From: Boletus sp. NGJ
Lineage: Eukaryota > Basidiomycota > Agaricomycetes > Boletales > Boletaceae
Length of the DNA: 64,000 nucleotides
NCBI GenBank assembly: GCA_019096195.1
Contig: JAGTXK010000178.1
Span: 210,424 to 274,423 of the forward strand
Direction: 5' to 3'
The translations under genes and the position numbers were made by a program. The notes below the pieces were generated by a model. That model did not search any database. It saw nothing but the letters and a program-made list of their open reading frames with translations, and was not told the DNA's origin. The stretch's first letter is position 1. Every line of letters starts with the position of its first letter. Below are positions 55,101 through 64,000 of the stretch, piece after piece.

Positions 55101-56462
55101 GTGTTTGTTTGGAACAATGGATTCATATACTACTCAAATAAGACATTTCAAACTCCCCATGATAGACGCGACGATGACTACAATATCAGGGAGAAGTTGC
55201 GCATCAACGTATCAAAAAATTCTATCAGTCCACAAACAAGCACGAACCTGCAGGGCAGATTACAAAGCAAGAAAGGTGACATACCTGAATCCGACGCCAA
55301 CGCGACATTTACTATACGCACGGTGACGACCCCGCAGAATCACAGAACGACTCGGATTCACTGCAACCTCAACTTCATTATCAATTGTCCAACTCACCTA
55401 CTAACACTTTCAACCTGGCACAGTTCCTCCAAAGCTCCCCTGACGATCCACCACTTCAGGTTAATTCTGCCTAACTTGACGAGGCAACCCAACGCTCACA
55501 TCCATATTCTCCAGGAGTTCATTCCAAAGCTCAAGGACCACCTTCTGGCCCGACTGCTCGGTCACGAATACGACGGCGACGAGCATACGTTCTCCCACGA
55601 GGAGCGGAACTCTATTTTCTTTGTCAATAACCTGAACAGAGTCCTCCGCCCAAAACGCCTACAGATCAATTATACGACGTACGATATTCGCCATGACCAA
55701 GACACGTTGCATCCAGGGCATGGTGCTATCATCATGTTACTCTCACGCGAGGATGGTCCAAATGCCCATCCCTTCTGGTATGCAGAAGTCTTGGGTGCAT
55801 TTCTCATCACAATTACCCATTCCGACATCGAGAGGACCATGGAGTTCTTATAGGTTCGCTGGTTTGGAGTCGTGCCTGGCTACCATTGGGGACTCAAGAA
55901 CGCTCGCCTTCCGAAGATTGGATTCATCCCTCGCCCTCCGTGCTTGTCATTTGATCCCTGCATTTTCAGATGGTCGTACTGACTCACGACTCCGCTACGG
56001 GCCATCTGTTGCTCGTGAAACCAACGTTTTCGACGATTGGGCAGCATACTACGTTAATATGTAAGTTTTTCTATCCTAGAGTTCCAACAAACCTGATATT
56101 GCCATAGTTTCGCAGACCGTGACATGTATACGCGGTACACCGGTATTGGTGTTGGACACTATGCCCAATACCATCCTCCGATCTCACTAAACCATGACAT
56201 CGACATTCCGCCCACCGCTGCCAATAAGCATGTTGATGACGAACACGGCCCTTCCACTGACTCGGATAATGATGGGGTCAATGGTGCAGAGGAAGCACCC
56301 GACTTGGATGAAGAATCCGATGTTGGTGACTACAATGATGACGAGGAAGACCTGGAGGACAGTGAACTCGAGGAGGGTGCAATGGATGAGGATTTCGAGA
56401 GTGAAGAGGATGAGTACTATGATGACGATGATGGTGGTCCCGGCTTCCGAGTCAAGTTCTGA
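55101..56462 (+). pseudogene. Plavaka-type transposon protein, C-terminal part
   Basis: The order of motifs matches the C-terminal part of Plavaka-like mobile-element proteins of mushrooms: RPKRLQINYTTYDIRHDQDT, AHPFWYAEVLGAFLI, RTMEFL-stop-VRWFG (TGG to TAG at ~55851), GLKNARLPKIGFIP, HLIPAFSDGRT, RYGPSVARETNVFDDWAAYY, an intron (GTAAGT...CATAG), FADRDMYTRYTGIGVGHY, and an acidic tail ending GFRVKF. Besides the stop there is a frame change between GFIP and HLIPAF. Upstream pieces of the protein are missing. CpG is normal here, unlike in the neighbouring island. Confidence 0.68.
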
Positions 56463-57089
56463 TCTCAGGTGAAATGTATTGGTCATGTACATATGCCATA
56501 GCCCTATCATAAACAATACGGAAGCTCTATAAAGAAGCTCTATAGTACCAGTGAACCCGAATAACCAGTCACCGGTCGCCATTCGTGACAGCTGATTCCT
56601 CCTCCATGCACTCCGAGTCGGTCCAGATCCCGGTGGACTTCTACTGTAAAAGACAATATTCGACTACCTTGGCTCGTCAACCGACTATTCGCATTCATGC
56701 GCGGTGGTATACAACTTTTGTTCTACGACACAAGTGTATGATATTTTTTCGAGTAATTATAACCCCTTTATGCTCGTACTTCAGTGTTGGAGTAGTTTTC
56801 CCTGTACCCAGATTTAGCAGACAAATTTGTAAAGTATCTGTAACTCGACAGCCATAGAATGGGATTTTATTCACGGCGGGCCAGCAAACAGATAATGTCG
56901 AGACATTTCACTTCAATATTATGCTTTCCAGTGAAGTGGTATTTACAAATAATTCTCGGGTTTCTTCGGCATTGAAAGAAGGTCATGGCATGCTATCTTG
57001 GTTTCAGTGGTGTGCTTTGTTGCTGAATCCTTTCAATTTCAAACGCTGGTTTGGTGGCGTACTCCGAGTCCTTCAGCTTTGATTCAACC
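56463..57089. other. intergenic
   Basis: This is the downstream flank of the Plavaka relic. No gene seen. Confidence 0.4.
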
Positions 57090-57568
57090 CCGTACGACAA
57101 ACCGTACAGCAATATGTACACCACAAGTCGATATATTGCAAAGCTTTCCGCGGGCGGATCACGGCAATTAGAATTCGGCGGATTCATGACCATCCCGAGG
57201 CGATGATCCAACGGGTAGCAGCTGCGGCCGCGTCGGGCAGAACACTCCGAAAATACAAAGAAGATTGAACCTGCAGTTTACTGCTACAGCTGCATGTGCA
57301 TGGCAATGTCGGCAGGCTTCAATTCACGATATTCTTGACCTTACCCTCGTACACCTGCCACTCCAAACGACGCGCGTTCTTCATGGCCTGCTTCCGACCT
57401 GCTTATACAACCCTCGTCGAATCATTCGGGTGATCACGACCGCAGGATTGACAAATACTGTGCTTTTAGGTACGACATGGCGTAAACCGGCGGTTTTTAT
57501 CACATTGTTAGGTTGCCAGTGGTTCAAAGACGGGCAACCATGCCCATAGCTATGCTCTCTCGTTGGGG

Positions 57569-57575
57569 TATAAAA
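57569..57575 (+). promoter_or_regulatory. TATA box of secreted protein copy 2
   Basis: TATAAAA lies 87 bp upstream of the ATG. The same box is kept in the paralogue at 60567. A strong TATA box suggests regulated or high expression. Confidence 0.75.
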
Positions 57576-57655
57576 TATGGTGCTTTTGAAAGCACTCGAC
57601 TCTCCTCAACTACAGCTCTACTTGCATCTTCAGCTCTTACCCTCAACCGTCCATC

Positions 57656-58234
57656 ATGTTGACGTTTTTGTTCGCCCCTCTCCTCTTCGTGACTGCTGTC
57701 TTTGCCCAGGCGGCTTTCGTCGGATTGCCGACTAACAACCAATCCGTGAGCCCTGGGAGTACCATCATCGTCCAAATACAAGTCCCTGTATGTCCCGCCA
57801 CTCTCCGAATCTAGTTCTCCATGCTCCAGCCAAAAACTCCTCGCTAACCGCGCCATTCTTTTTGCTTCGCTTTCCAGGACAGCTTGACGGGCTCTGACCA
57901 AGTTGCTGTCGCCATCGGTTTGCAGTCTTGCGTAGACCGCGCTTGCGTGGACCCTTCAGAATACATGGGCACCCTCTTGTACAGCGGGCCGATTCACCCG
58001 CAATTCCACGAGACATACTTGCCCCCGTACCAAAACTTCACCGTGCAGGTGCCTAGCTCACTTCCGGCAGGCACTGCAATGATTGGCGTGGACCACATGG
58101 CGCTCGTTGGGGTGAGTTGATCCGACATCGGCGACAGTTGTATGGCACGCTAACGCTAACGTGTGTCCGCCTGTGGGTAGGCTGGATACTATTTGCTCAT
58201 GGAGTCATTGAACCAGACGATCACCATCACGTGA
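57656..58234 (+). CDS. small secreted protein, family A (copy 2)
   Basis: Exons 57656-57787, 57878-58111 and 58181-58234, all phase 0, give 139 aa. The signal peptide is MLTFLFAPLLFVTAVFAQ. The mature protein has LPTNNQSVSPGSTIIVQIQV, GSDQVAVAIGLQSC with a C-x4-C pair (CVDRAC), GTLLYSGPI, the aromatic block YLPPYQNFTVQVPSSL, and ends LNQTITIT. Asn in NQS, NFT and NQT are possible glycosylation sites. The strand-rich pattern suggests an immunoglobulin-like beta-sandwich (inference). It is expected to be extracellular, at the cell wall or in host or substrate contact; function unknown. Confidence 0.82.
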
Positions 58235-59088
58235 GGTGACTGTAAGTCTGCTCGGACCTACGTTGTTGGACGTTGCACACAACCGGATACTTGGAACTAT
58301 TAGTTATCATCTTTTCCAAGACATTGTTCATTTACTGTACAGCTGTGTGGACAGTTACAAGTAGTGTAGCGGAGCGAACGATAATTGTCACCTCGTAATC
58401 ACATTTCGACGTTTGTCTTGCTGGATAATATCACTTTTTGTACGAGCGAGCGAGCGCAAGGCAATAATGGATGTTTCAGTTTGTTTGATGTGCTCTCAAA
58501 CGAAGCTGTGAGCACGTAATACTGCCTTCCCGTCACCTTTCAATCGTTGAACGATAACTTCCGAGCGACTCAAAATTTCAGCAATGGGCCCCACTTGGGC
58601 ATGGCAACGTGAAGCAGACAAGGCATCGAGTAGAACCCCTACCAGAATTCGGTCAAGGGTACGGGTAAAAGCCCACCTGCCAGTTAGTACTTATGAGAAT
58701 ATCAATCTCCTGAGAGGCTCACCACAAAACAAGTATGCTATGTGTCATCACAAGCACTCACAAGGCGGTGGGTGCCTAAGTGCGAGTAAAACGTGGTGGA
58801 AAATGCGAATACAAAAGTTAAAAATCAATATGATACCTCAGCGGAGCCGGAACTTAAGAGTCTCTCCGTCCGTCTGCACATCGGTGAAAATCTAAAGTTA
58901 GTTATCACGGTTCTGCAGCCACACCACAAATGTCAGTGTGAAGTTGAAGTATTGAAGTTGGTAGAATAGCTGTGAGATTTCGTATTCACATATTTTCGCC
59001 AAGAACTCGACAGTCTGCGTGGAGCAACCATGTTCAACGGTACTGCCAAAGATGTGGCATTGCTTCACAAGTCCGAGCACTCATTGAC

Positions 59089-60104
59089 ACATAATTCGTG
59101 ACTCGTGAGAGGGCGATAGCATTGTGGCGCATCCATTTTTGATGAAGTTTCGCTCCATTGGGTGCCTTGGTCGACATGCCGATCCATCGCACGACATTCG
59201 GAAGTAGTGAAGTCGGGATCTCCGCAAGAGTAGGCTACGATGGCCGGAACCCGAGGGCTTGGCGTTGGCCCCGATGATCCATGCCCGAATGTCCGAGACC
59301 TCGCGTACGTTGATGTACGAGTTACTAAACGCCATATAAAAAAGGAAAAAAGATTGTTTGTTCAACTGCTTACTGTAACTTCCAAGAAAACGACATCGCA
59401 CTTACCGTTCCTCGGTCTGAGAGGTACTCATCCATGGTAATCGGGACGACGACGTACTTTCAAGTATGTAATTCGTCACTTCATCGGGTGACCAAGTATC
59501 TAGAGAGCCCAGGGGCCAGATGCCGGTGAATATTTGTCACGGAGGTACCTACAAGCCGGCAAATCCTTCTCCCATCACAAGCGACAGCTCTCAGATATTC
59601 GGTATCCAGGAGGAAGTGGATGAGAGGCTGGAATCTGGAAGCCCAAACGTGAGAAGAGAATAAGAAAACGGACAACGCGGCACAGCGGGAAGGCGATCAG
59701 CATAGGCAGGCAAGCACGTCGTGAGAGGTTGGCCCCCTTCCGATGGCACGCAATCCGTAATTGACTTTAGGGGCTGGCTTCGATCGAGGTACAATTGGTT
59801 ACTTTTTTGCCATCGAGCGAACAACCTGAAACGGTTGTCGGACGATTTGAAACCTCTGCGTGCGCGTTGAAATCTTTGTTGAGATTGAGATCTGTCTTCA
59901 CGCTCGAGTCACGTGCTAGCAGTCTGGAGGAATCTGGACTCATATCGGCTTGTGGCACAAGTTGCACTACGTGTTTTGATTGACATCGTTCCTTCTGCCT
60001 AGTTCGCTTCCGTGCTGCAACCATGGCGATACAATAGACATGGGATTTCAAGCATGTCGATGGAGTTTCCGAGCGTGACGACTCCTACAATGTGGGCAAT
60101 TCAG
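59089..60104. repeat. ~1-kb dispersed repeat, copy 2
   Basis: It is collinear with 22541-23583, same orientation, and sits exactly between the two duplication units. The - strand frame VAYSCGDPDFTTSECRAMDR is conserved, and a stop after GTQ in copy 1 is a Trp codon here. Confidence 0.8.
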
Positions 60105-60566
60105 ACCGACGATCAACCGTACAGCCACCGTACAGCAATATCTTCACCATCCAAGTCGATACATCGCATTATTCACGAACGGGCATGACAGTTATAATCC
60201 GGAGGATTCATGACCAGTGATGGGCAAAAACACTCCGAAGGCACAAGGAAAACCGAACGTGCACTGTGTTGCTGCAGTTGTATGTGCATGGCAGTGCGCA
60301 AGCTTGCGGCGGCAAGCATGCCACTTGCGGCAGGCTTCTTCGCAGTATTCTTGACCTAAACCCGCACACTGCCCACTCCCAACGACGCACGTTCTTCATG
60401 CCCTATTTCTCCTTCAAGTCGGGTGATCATCGATGACCGCAAGATGGACAGATAATGTGCATTTACTATGTTCGACCTGGCGCGAACCGAAGGTTTGTTA
60501 TGACACATTACAGTTTGGTTCGCATAGGGCAGGTACCATAGCTATGCCCTCTCGCTTTCCAGTGGG

Positions 60567-60573
60567 TATAAAA
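60567..60573 (+). promoter_or_regulatory. TATA box of secreted protein copy 3
   Basis: TATAAAA lies 91 bp upstream of the ATG at 60658, in the same context (GGGTATAAAAT) as copy 2. Confidence 0.75.
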
Positions 60574-60657
60574 TGTAGTGCCTTTGAGAGTACTCGTCGG
60601 ACTCTCTTTAACCGCAACTCTACTTACGTCTTCATCCTTTACCCTTAGTCGACCATC

Positions 60658-61227
60658 ATGTTCAAGTATTTGTTCACCCCTCTCCTCTTCGCCACCGCTG
60701 TCTTTGCACAGAGGGCTGTCATCGGACTGCCGACTATAAACCAAACCGTGAACCCTGGTAGTGATATCGTCGTTCAAATACAAGTCCCTGTATGTCCCGC
60801 CACTCTCCGAACCTTTATTCTCTATGCTCCCCCTGGAACGCCTCGCTAATCGCGCCATTCATTTTGTTTCGATTTCCAGGACAGCTTGACGGGCTCTGAA
60901 CAAGTTGCTGTCGTCATCGGCTTGCAGTCTTGCCCAAACCACCCTTGCGCGTCCCCTTCAGACATCATGGGCAACATCTTGTACAACGGGCCCATTAACC
61001 CGCACTCCCACGAGACATACTTGCCCCCATACCAAAACTTCACCGTGCAGGTACCTAGCTCAGTTCCAACAGGCACTGCAGTGATTGGTGTGGCGCACCT
61101 CTCGCTCGTTGGGGTGAGTTGATCCGACATCGGGGACAGTTGGGATGAGACGCTGACGCTGACTTGTATCCAGGCTGGACCATATCCGTCCTTGGAGACG
61201 CTGAACCAAACGATCACCATCGCGTGA
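60658..61227 (+). CDS. small secreted protein, family A (copy 3)
   Basis: Exons 60658-60789, 60880-61113 and 61174-61227 give 139 aa with the same intron positions as copy 2. The signal peptide is MFKYLFTPLLFATAVFAQ. Conserved blocks are LPTINQTVNPGSDIVVQIQV, GSEQVAVVIGLQSC, the CPNHPC pair, GNILYNGPI, YLPPYQNFTVQVPSSV and LNQTITIA. Differences from copy 2 cluster in the loop around the cysteines (PNHPCASPSDI against VDRACVDPSEY), while the framework is constant. Both copies have intact frames and splice sites, so both are probably expressed. Function unknown. Confidence 0.83.
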
Positions 61228-61690
61228 GGTGAATATTGGTCTGCTCCGACCTACGTTCGTTGTTGGAGGTTGCACACAACTGGATACTCGGACTTTCGGC
61301 TACCATCCTTTCCAAGACATTGTTTTTCTACTCTACAGCAGGGTGTGTAGCGGAGGGAACGGTAATTCATCATCTCGTAATCACACTTCGATGTTTGCCT
61401 TGCTGGATAATGACACCTTTTTCTACTCACGAACGAGCGCCTGGTAATGATTGGATGTTGCAGTTTGTTTGTTTCTGACACGGGACTTACTTGTCACCTT
61501 TCAATTGTTGAACAACAACATCCGAGCGACCCAGAATTTCAGCAATGGCAGGCACTGGGCATGGCAACGCGAAGCAAACAAGGCGTCGACTAGTTCCCGC
61601 GTAGAACCCAACCGTGGTTCACACGTCCGAAAAACGTCAAGTGCCTTTACCTTCCGAATCTCCCTGAGCTCCGCGGCCTGACTACTTCCA

Positions 61691-63399
61691 AGTTGGACGT
61701 CCTGAAACGAGGTATTTGCAAGGGCGACCTCGCATCGTCGTCGTAGCGCGCCACTTTGAACTGTCAGTCGTGTAACGATCTATGAATGAGGCGAAGCGGG
61801 CTAACGTGCATGTAGGACCTGCAAGCCTAACGTGGACCATCGACGAACCTAATTCCTGACGGACCTCAGTCCGCAGCAAATGGAGATAGGGCTGAACAGG
61901 ATACATAGAAGAACATGCCCACTTTCCCACATGTAGGTGAGTGGAAGCCGACGTTTTGCCACTGGCCAGTGTGCGCGGAGAACGGCATTACTAGGTACAT
62001 ATCTGGTTTCTAGGCGCACTGTTGCCAGAGCGACATACTGAGCCAGAACTCAAGACCAGCGGAACTTACAGTCTACAGTCTCTCAGCTCTGGTGGGCTTT
62101 AGGCGCTGCCCAGGATCACAGCGCTCGCCCCGCGCTCACATGGCTGTGACATTTTAGTCTGAGTCCACGGGTCACCATGGTCGACTTTGACTCATGTCAT
62201 TGTCACGCAAAAGAACGCAAAGACGATTTGACAAAGGCCGCTCTTCCAGCCCTTGCGAATGAAATAGCACCTTGAGCCTAGTCATTAAAGCCCAACTTTC
62301 AACGTTGCTTCATATTCGTCTTTGATTCGCTGCGTTATAATAGGTCGCGTGTAGGACCGGCTTCAAAAGTATGCACATATAACTCCTGATCCCCAGAAAT
62401 CTGACGATCTATCTGCGATGCGCCTTACCATCCCTGTACGACACTCAGTTCAGTCGTCTGGCCTGGCTCGAGACTAATTATCCCTCTGCAGCGCACATGA
62501 TTCAACGCACACGAATGTCACATCAAACAAATGACCTGCGTGTGGAGCGGGCAAGAGAATGTACGAGCCGAAGTGACGTCCGCGCAATTGTCAATCCACC
62601 TTATCTAACAGCTCGTTCCGCATTCCTCGCGAGAAAACGTGCAGGAGAAAACATAGTCACGATGGTTATGCAACGAGCCCATTTTATCGTCCTTTCCCCC
62701 GAACCGTCTATCTCATGCGAGATCCCAAAGGCATTGATGGTGAGAGACGACGGGTATAACACGTGCATACGGGTACTTGCGAGGTAGCCTGAGGAGTGTC
62801 CATTGTACGGATCGTGTATAGACCGGCTCCTGATCTCGGACCTTTTGCATCTGCTCCGAATGGTCGTGGCGTGGGTGCTGTGATCTGGGCGACGAGGGCT
62901 ACGGGAATATCAGCCGTTTTAGAAGGCAGATGGAGCCACGGGTAAAGGTTTCCCCATGAGCTGTGTAGTACCGGCGAGCGAGGAGGGGATCACCGTGAGT
63001 CTTGGCTCTGGCGCGGAATAGCTAAACCTGGTGAAAGAGGATGTGCTGATGCCATTTCACCCGTGACGTGACAGACGCCAAGTACTGCAGTGCGTTGTCC
63101 CCGCCGGCGCGGGCTTGTGCAAATCTCTGGCGCGCTCGCACGCTGTTAAGTCCTCGTTCGTCTCTACTCTTCTTCCTACCTTTCAGCCTTGGAAAAACGG
63201 CATTACAGTCATCCTCACAAATTGGTGAGAAGAGACGTTAACGGTAGCGCGTCGTAATGTATGTCCACCACCCAGCCGAGTGCTGTGACCTTTTCTGAGT
63301 TGTATGCAAGTACGCCGTGTCATGCGTGGCGGCAAGAACGATGCTTGACGTGTTGTTGTTATATCTGACCATTGAATACGACTTCACAGGAAAAAAATC
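61691..63399. other. intergenic, no supported gene
   Basis: A 96-codon + frame (62497-62787) has a plausible-looking C-terminal part but no domain, signal or splice support. The rest shows only short overlapping frames. Confidence 0.4.
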
Positions 63400-63690
63400 C
63401 TACTGCATTTCCAGGGTCTCGTTGGAGTCAATCGAGGAACGTTTGACGAACGCCACTCGAGCTTGATGATTGGTATCATTGAAACGATGGCACAAATCGG
63501 TACCAAACACCCTTCTGCAAAAGAGAAGTAAACACTCGGCACCATCGTCCTTGTCTGATCGTGGTGCTGGAGGGGTAGGTATGGTTTCCCTGCATATTTC
63601 CCGCACGAAACGAGGACCCCGTTTGAACATGATGACAAGTGACACGAAGTATTCACAATCGAGCGATGCGAAAGCGACATCATGGATCCC
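63400..63690 (-). CDS. possible terminal exon of an unidentified gene
   Basis: The - strand reads HDVAFASLDCEYFVSLVIMF, then FVREICRETIPTPPAPRSDK, then RVFGTDLCHRFNDTNHQARV to a stop after LEMQ at 63400. A good internal acceptor (TTACTTCTCTTTTGCAG) could make the last ~40 codons a separate exon. A further small exon may lie at ~63785-63826 (DDTDYAVLSLHLLG after TTTTTTTCAG), with the 5' part beyond the window. The frame upstream is closed by TGA, so the joining is unresolved. Family not recognised. Confidence 0.3.
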   Translation of the reverse strand, partial: GIHDVAFASLDCEYFVSLVIMFKRGPRFVREICRETIPTPPAPRSDKDDGAECLLLFCRRVFGTDLCHRFNDTNHQARVAFVKRSSIDSNETLEMQ

Positions 63691-64000
63691 GTTTCATTGG
63701 TTCGTATAAAATGACTGAAGCCGCCGCCAGGCAAGTATCTTGTATCTTTTGAGCACGAGAAAAGACTCAGTGAGCCTTATACCCACCCCTAGCAGATGGA
63801 GCGAAAGAACCGCATAGTCCGTATCGTCCTGAAAAAAAAAATTACCAGTCGTACTTAGCAGGACCGTTCGAGACAATCAAAGGTCAAGACATTGCCAAAA
63901 AAAAAAAATTCTGTACGTGTTAGAAATTTGTCCAAGGTGAGCCATTCCGTTTTTTGGGGGAGGGGATGAGACGGAGACGACCCGCGGGCTGGAAAGAGGG
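63691..64000. other. right edge, possible upstream exon of a - strand gene
   Basis: It contains the candidate exon near 63800, A-rich tracts at 63830-63840 and 63898-63909, and otherwise nothing I can assign. Confidence 0.3.

Larger units (their letters stand above)
57090..58690 (+). repeat. segmental duplication unit 1 (secreted protein gene and flanks)
   Basis: It aligns with 60110-61690 from ~570 bp upstream of the start codon to ~450 bp past the stop. Shared words are ACCGTACAGCAATAT, GGTATAAAAT before the gene, and TCCGAGCGAC...AATTTCAGCAATGG after it. The upstream parts have drifted by indels; the coding parts are conserved. Confidence 0.8.
60110..61690 (+). repeat. segmental duplication unit 2
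   Basis: This is the partner of 57090-58690; see that entry. The unit carries the second gene of the pair with its TATA box. Confidence 0.8.

Overview
The window is nuclear DNA from a filamentous basidiomycete, most likely an agaricomycete. The evidence is short introns of about 50-100 bp in nearly every gene, a fungal-type NIMA kinase, complex I 51 kDa subunit, Mediator MED14 and bHLH factor, and a transposon set typical of mushroom genomes (Tnp2/CACTA, chromovirus, Tc1, hAT, Plavaka-like). No rRNA, tRNA or CRISPR was seen. Gene models below were spliced by eye, using frame continuity, GT/GC-AG borders and family resemblance.

Positions 1-20 kb are a compact, CpG-rich gene block. It holds the 5' end of MED14 (-) divergent from NDUFV1 (+), a decayed unidentified gene (-), a single-pass membrane protein (-), a decayed duplicate of the NDUFV1 3' end (+), a small secreted protein (+), and a 76-aa three-exon gene (-). 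These are followed by a NIMA-like kinase (-) divergent from a possible OB-fold protein (+), a 187-aa orphan (+) converging on glycinamide ribonucleotide formyltransferase (-), and a bHLH transcription factor (-) with a GC-AG intron. Positions 20-24 kb are gene-poor and contain copy 1 of a ~1-kb dispersed repeat.

Positions ~24.3-55 kb are a CpG-poor transposon island built by nested insertion. A Tnp2 (CACTA-type) gene is split by two insertions. The first is a solo LTR (alpha, TSD GTGCT) holding another LTR of its family (beta, TSD ATAGA), which holds an unrelated solo LTR (gamma, TSD GCTCC). The second is a Tc1 element (M1, TA) holding a complete but decayed Ty3/gypsy chromovirus (TSD CTTTC). 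That chromovirus has a primer-binding site complementary to its own predicted transcript start, which implies Tf1-type self-priming. Further right lie a solo LTR (delta, TSD ATATT), another alpha-family LTR, a Tc1 element with an uninterrupted 338-codon transposase (M2), and a hAT element (TSD TCCATGAG) carrying internal ~290-bp tandem repeats into which a third Tc1 (M3) has jumped.

Positions 55-64 kb hold a decayed Plavaka-like gene, then a ~1.6-kb duplication carrying two paralogous small secreted protein genes (both with TATA boxes), separated by copy 2 of the dispersed repeat. They belong to the same family as the secreted protein at 7.5 kb. The last 2.3 kb hold little that can be supported, except a possible terminal exon on the - strand.
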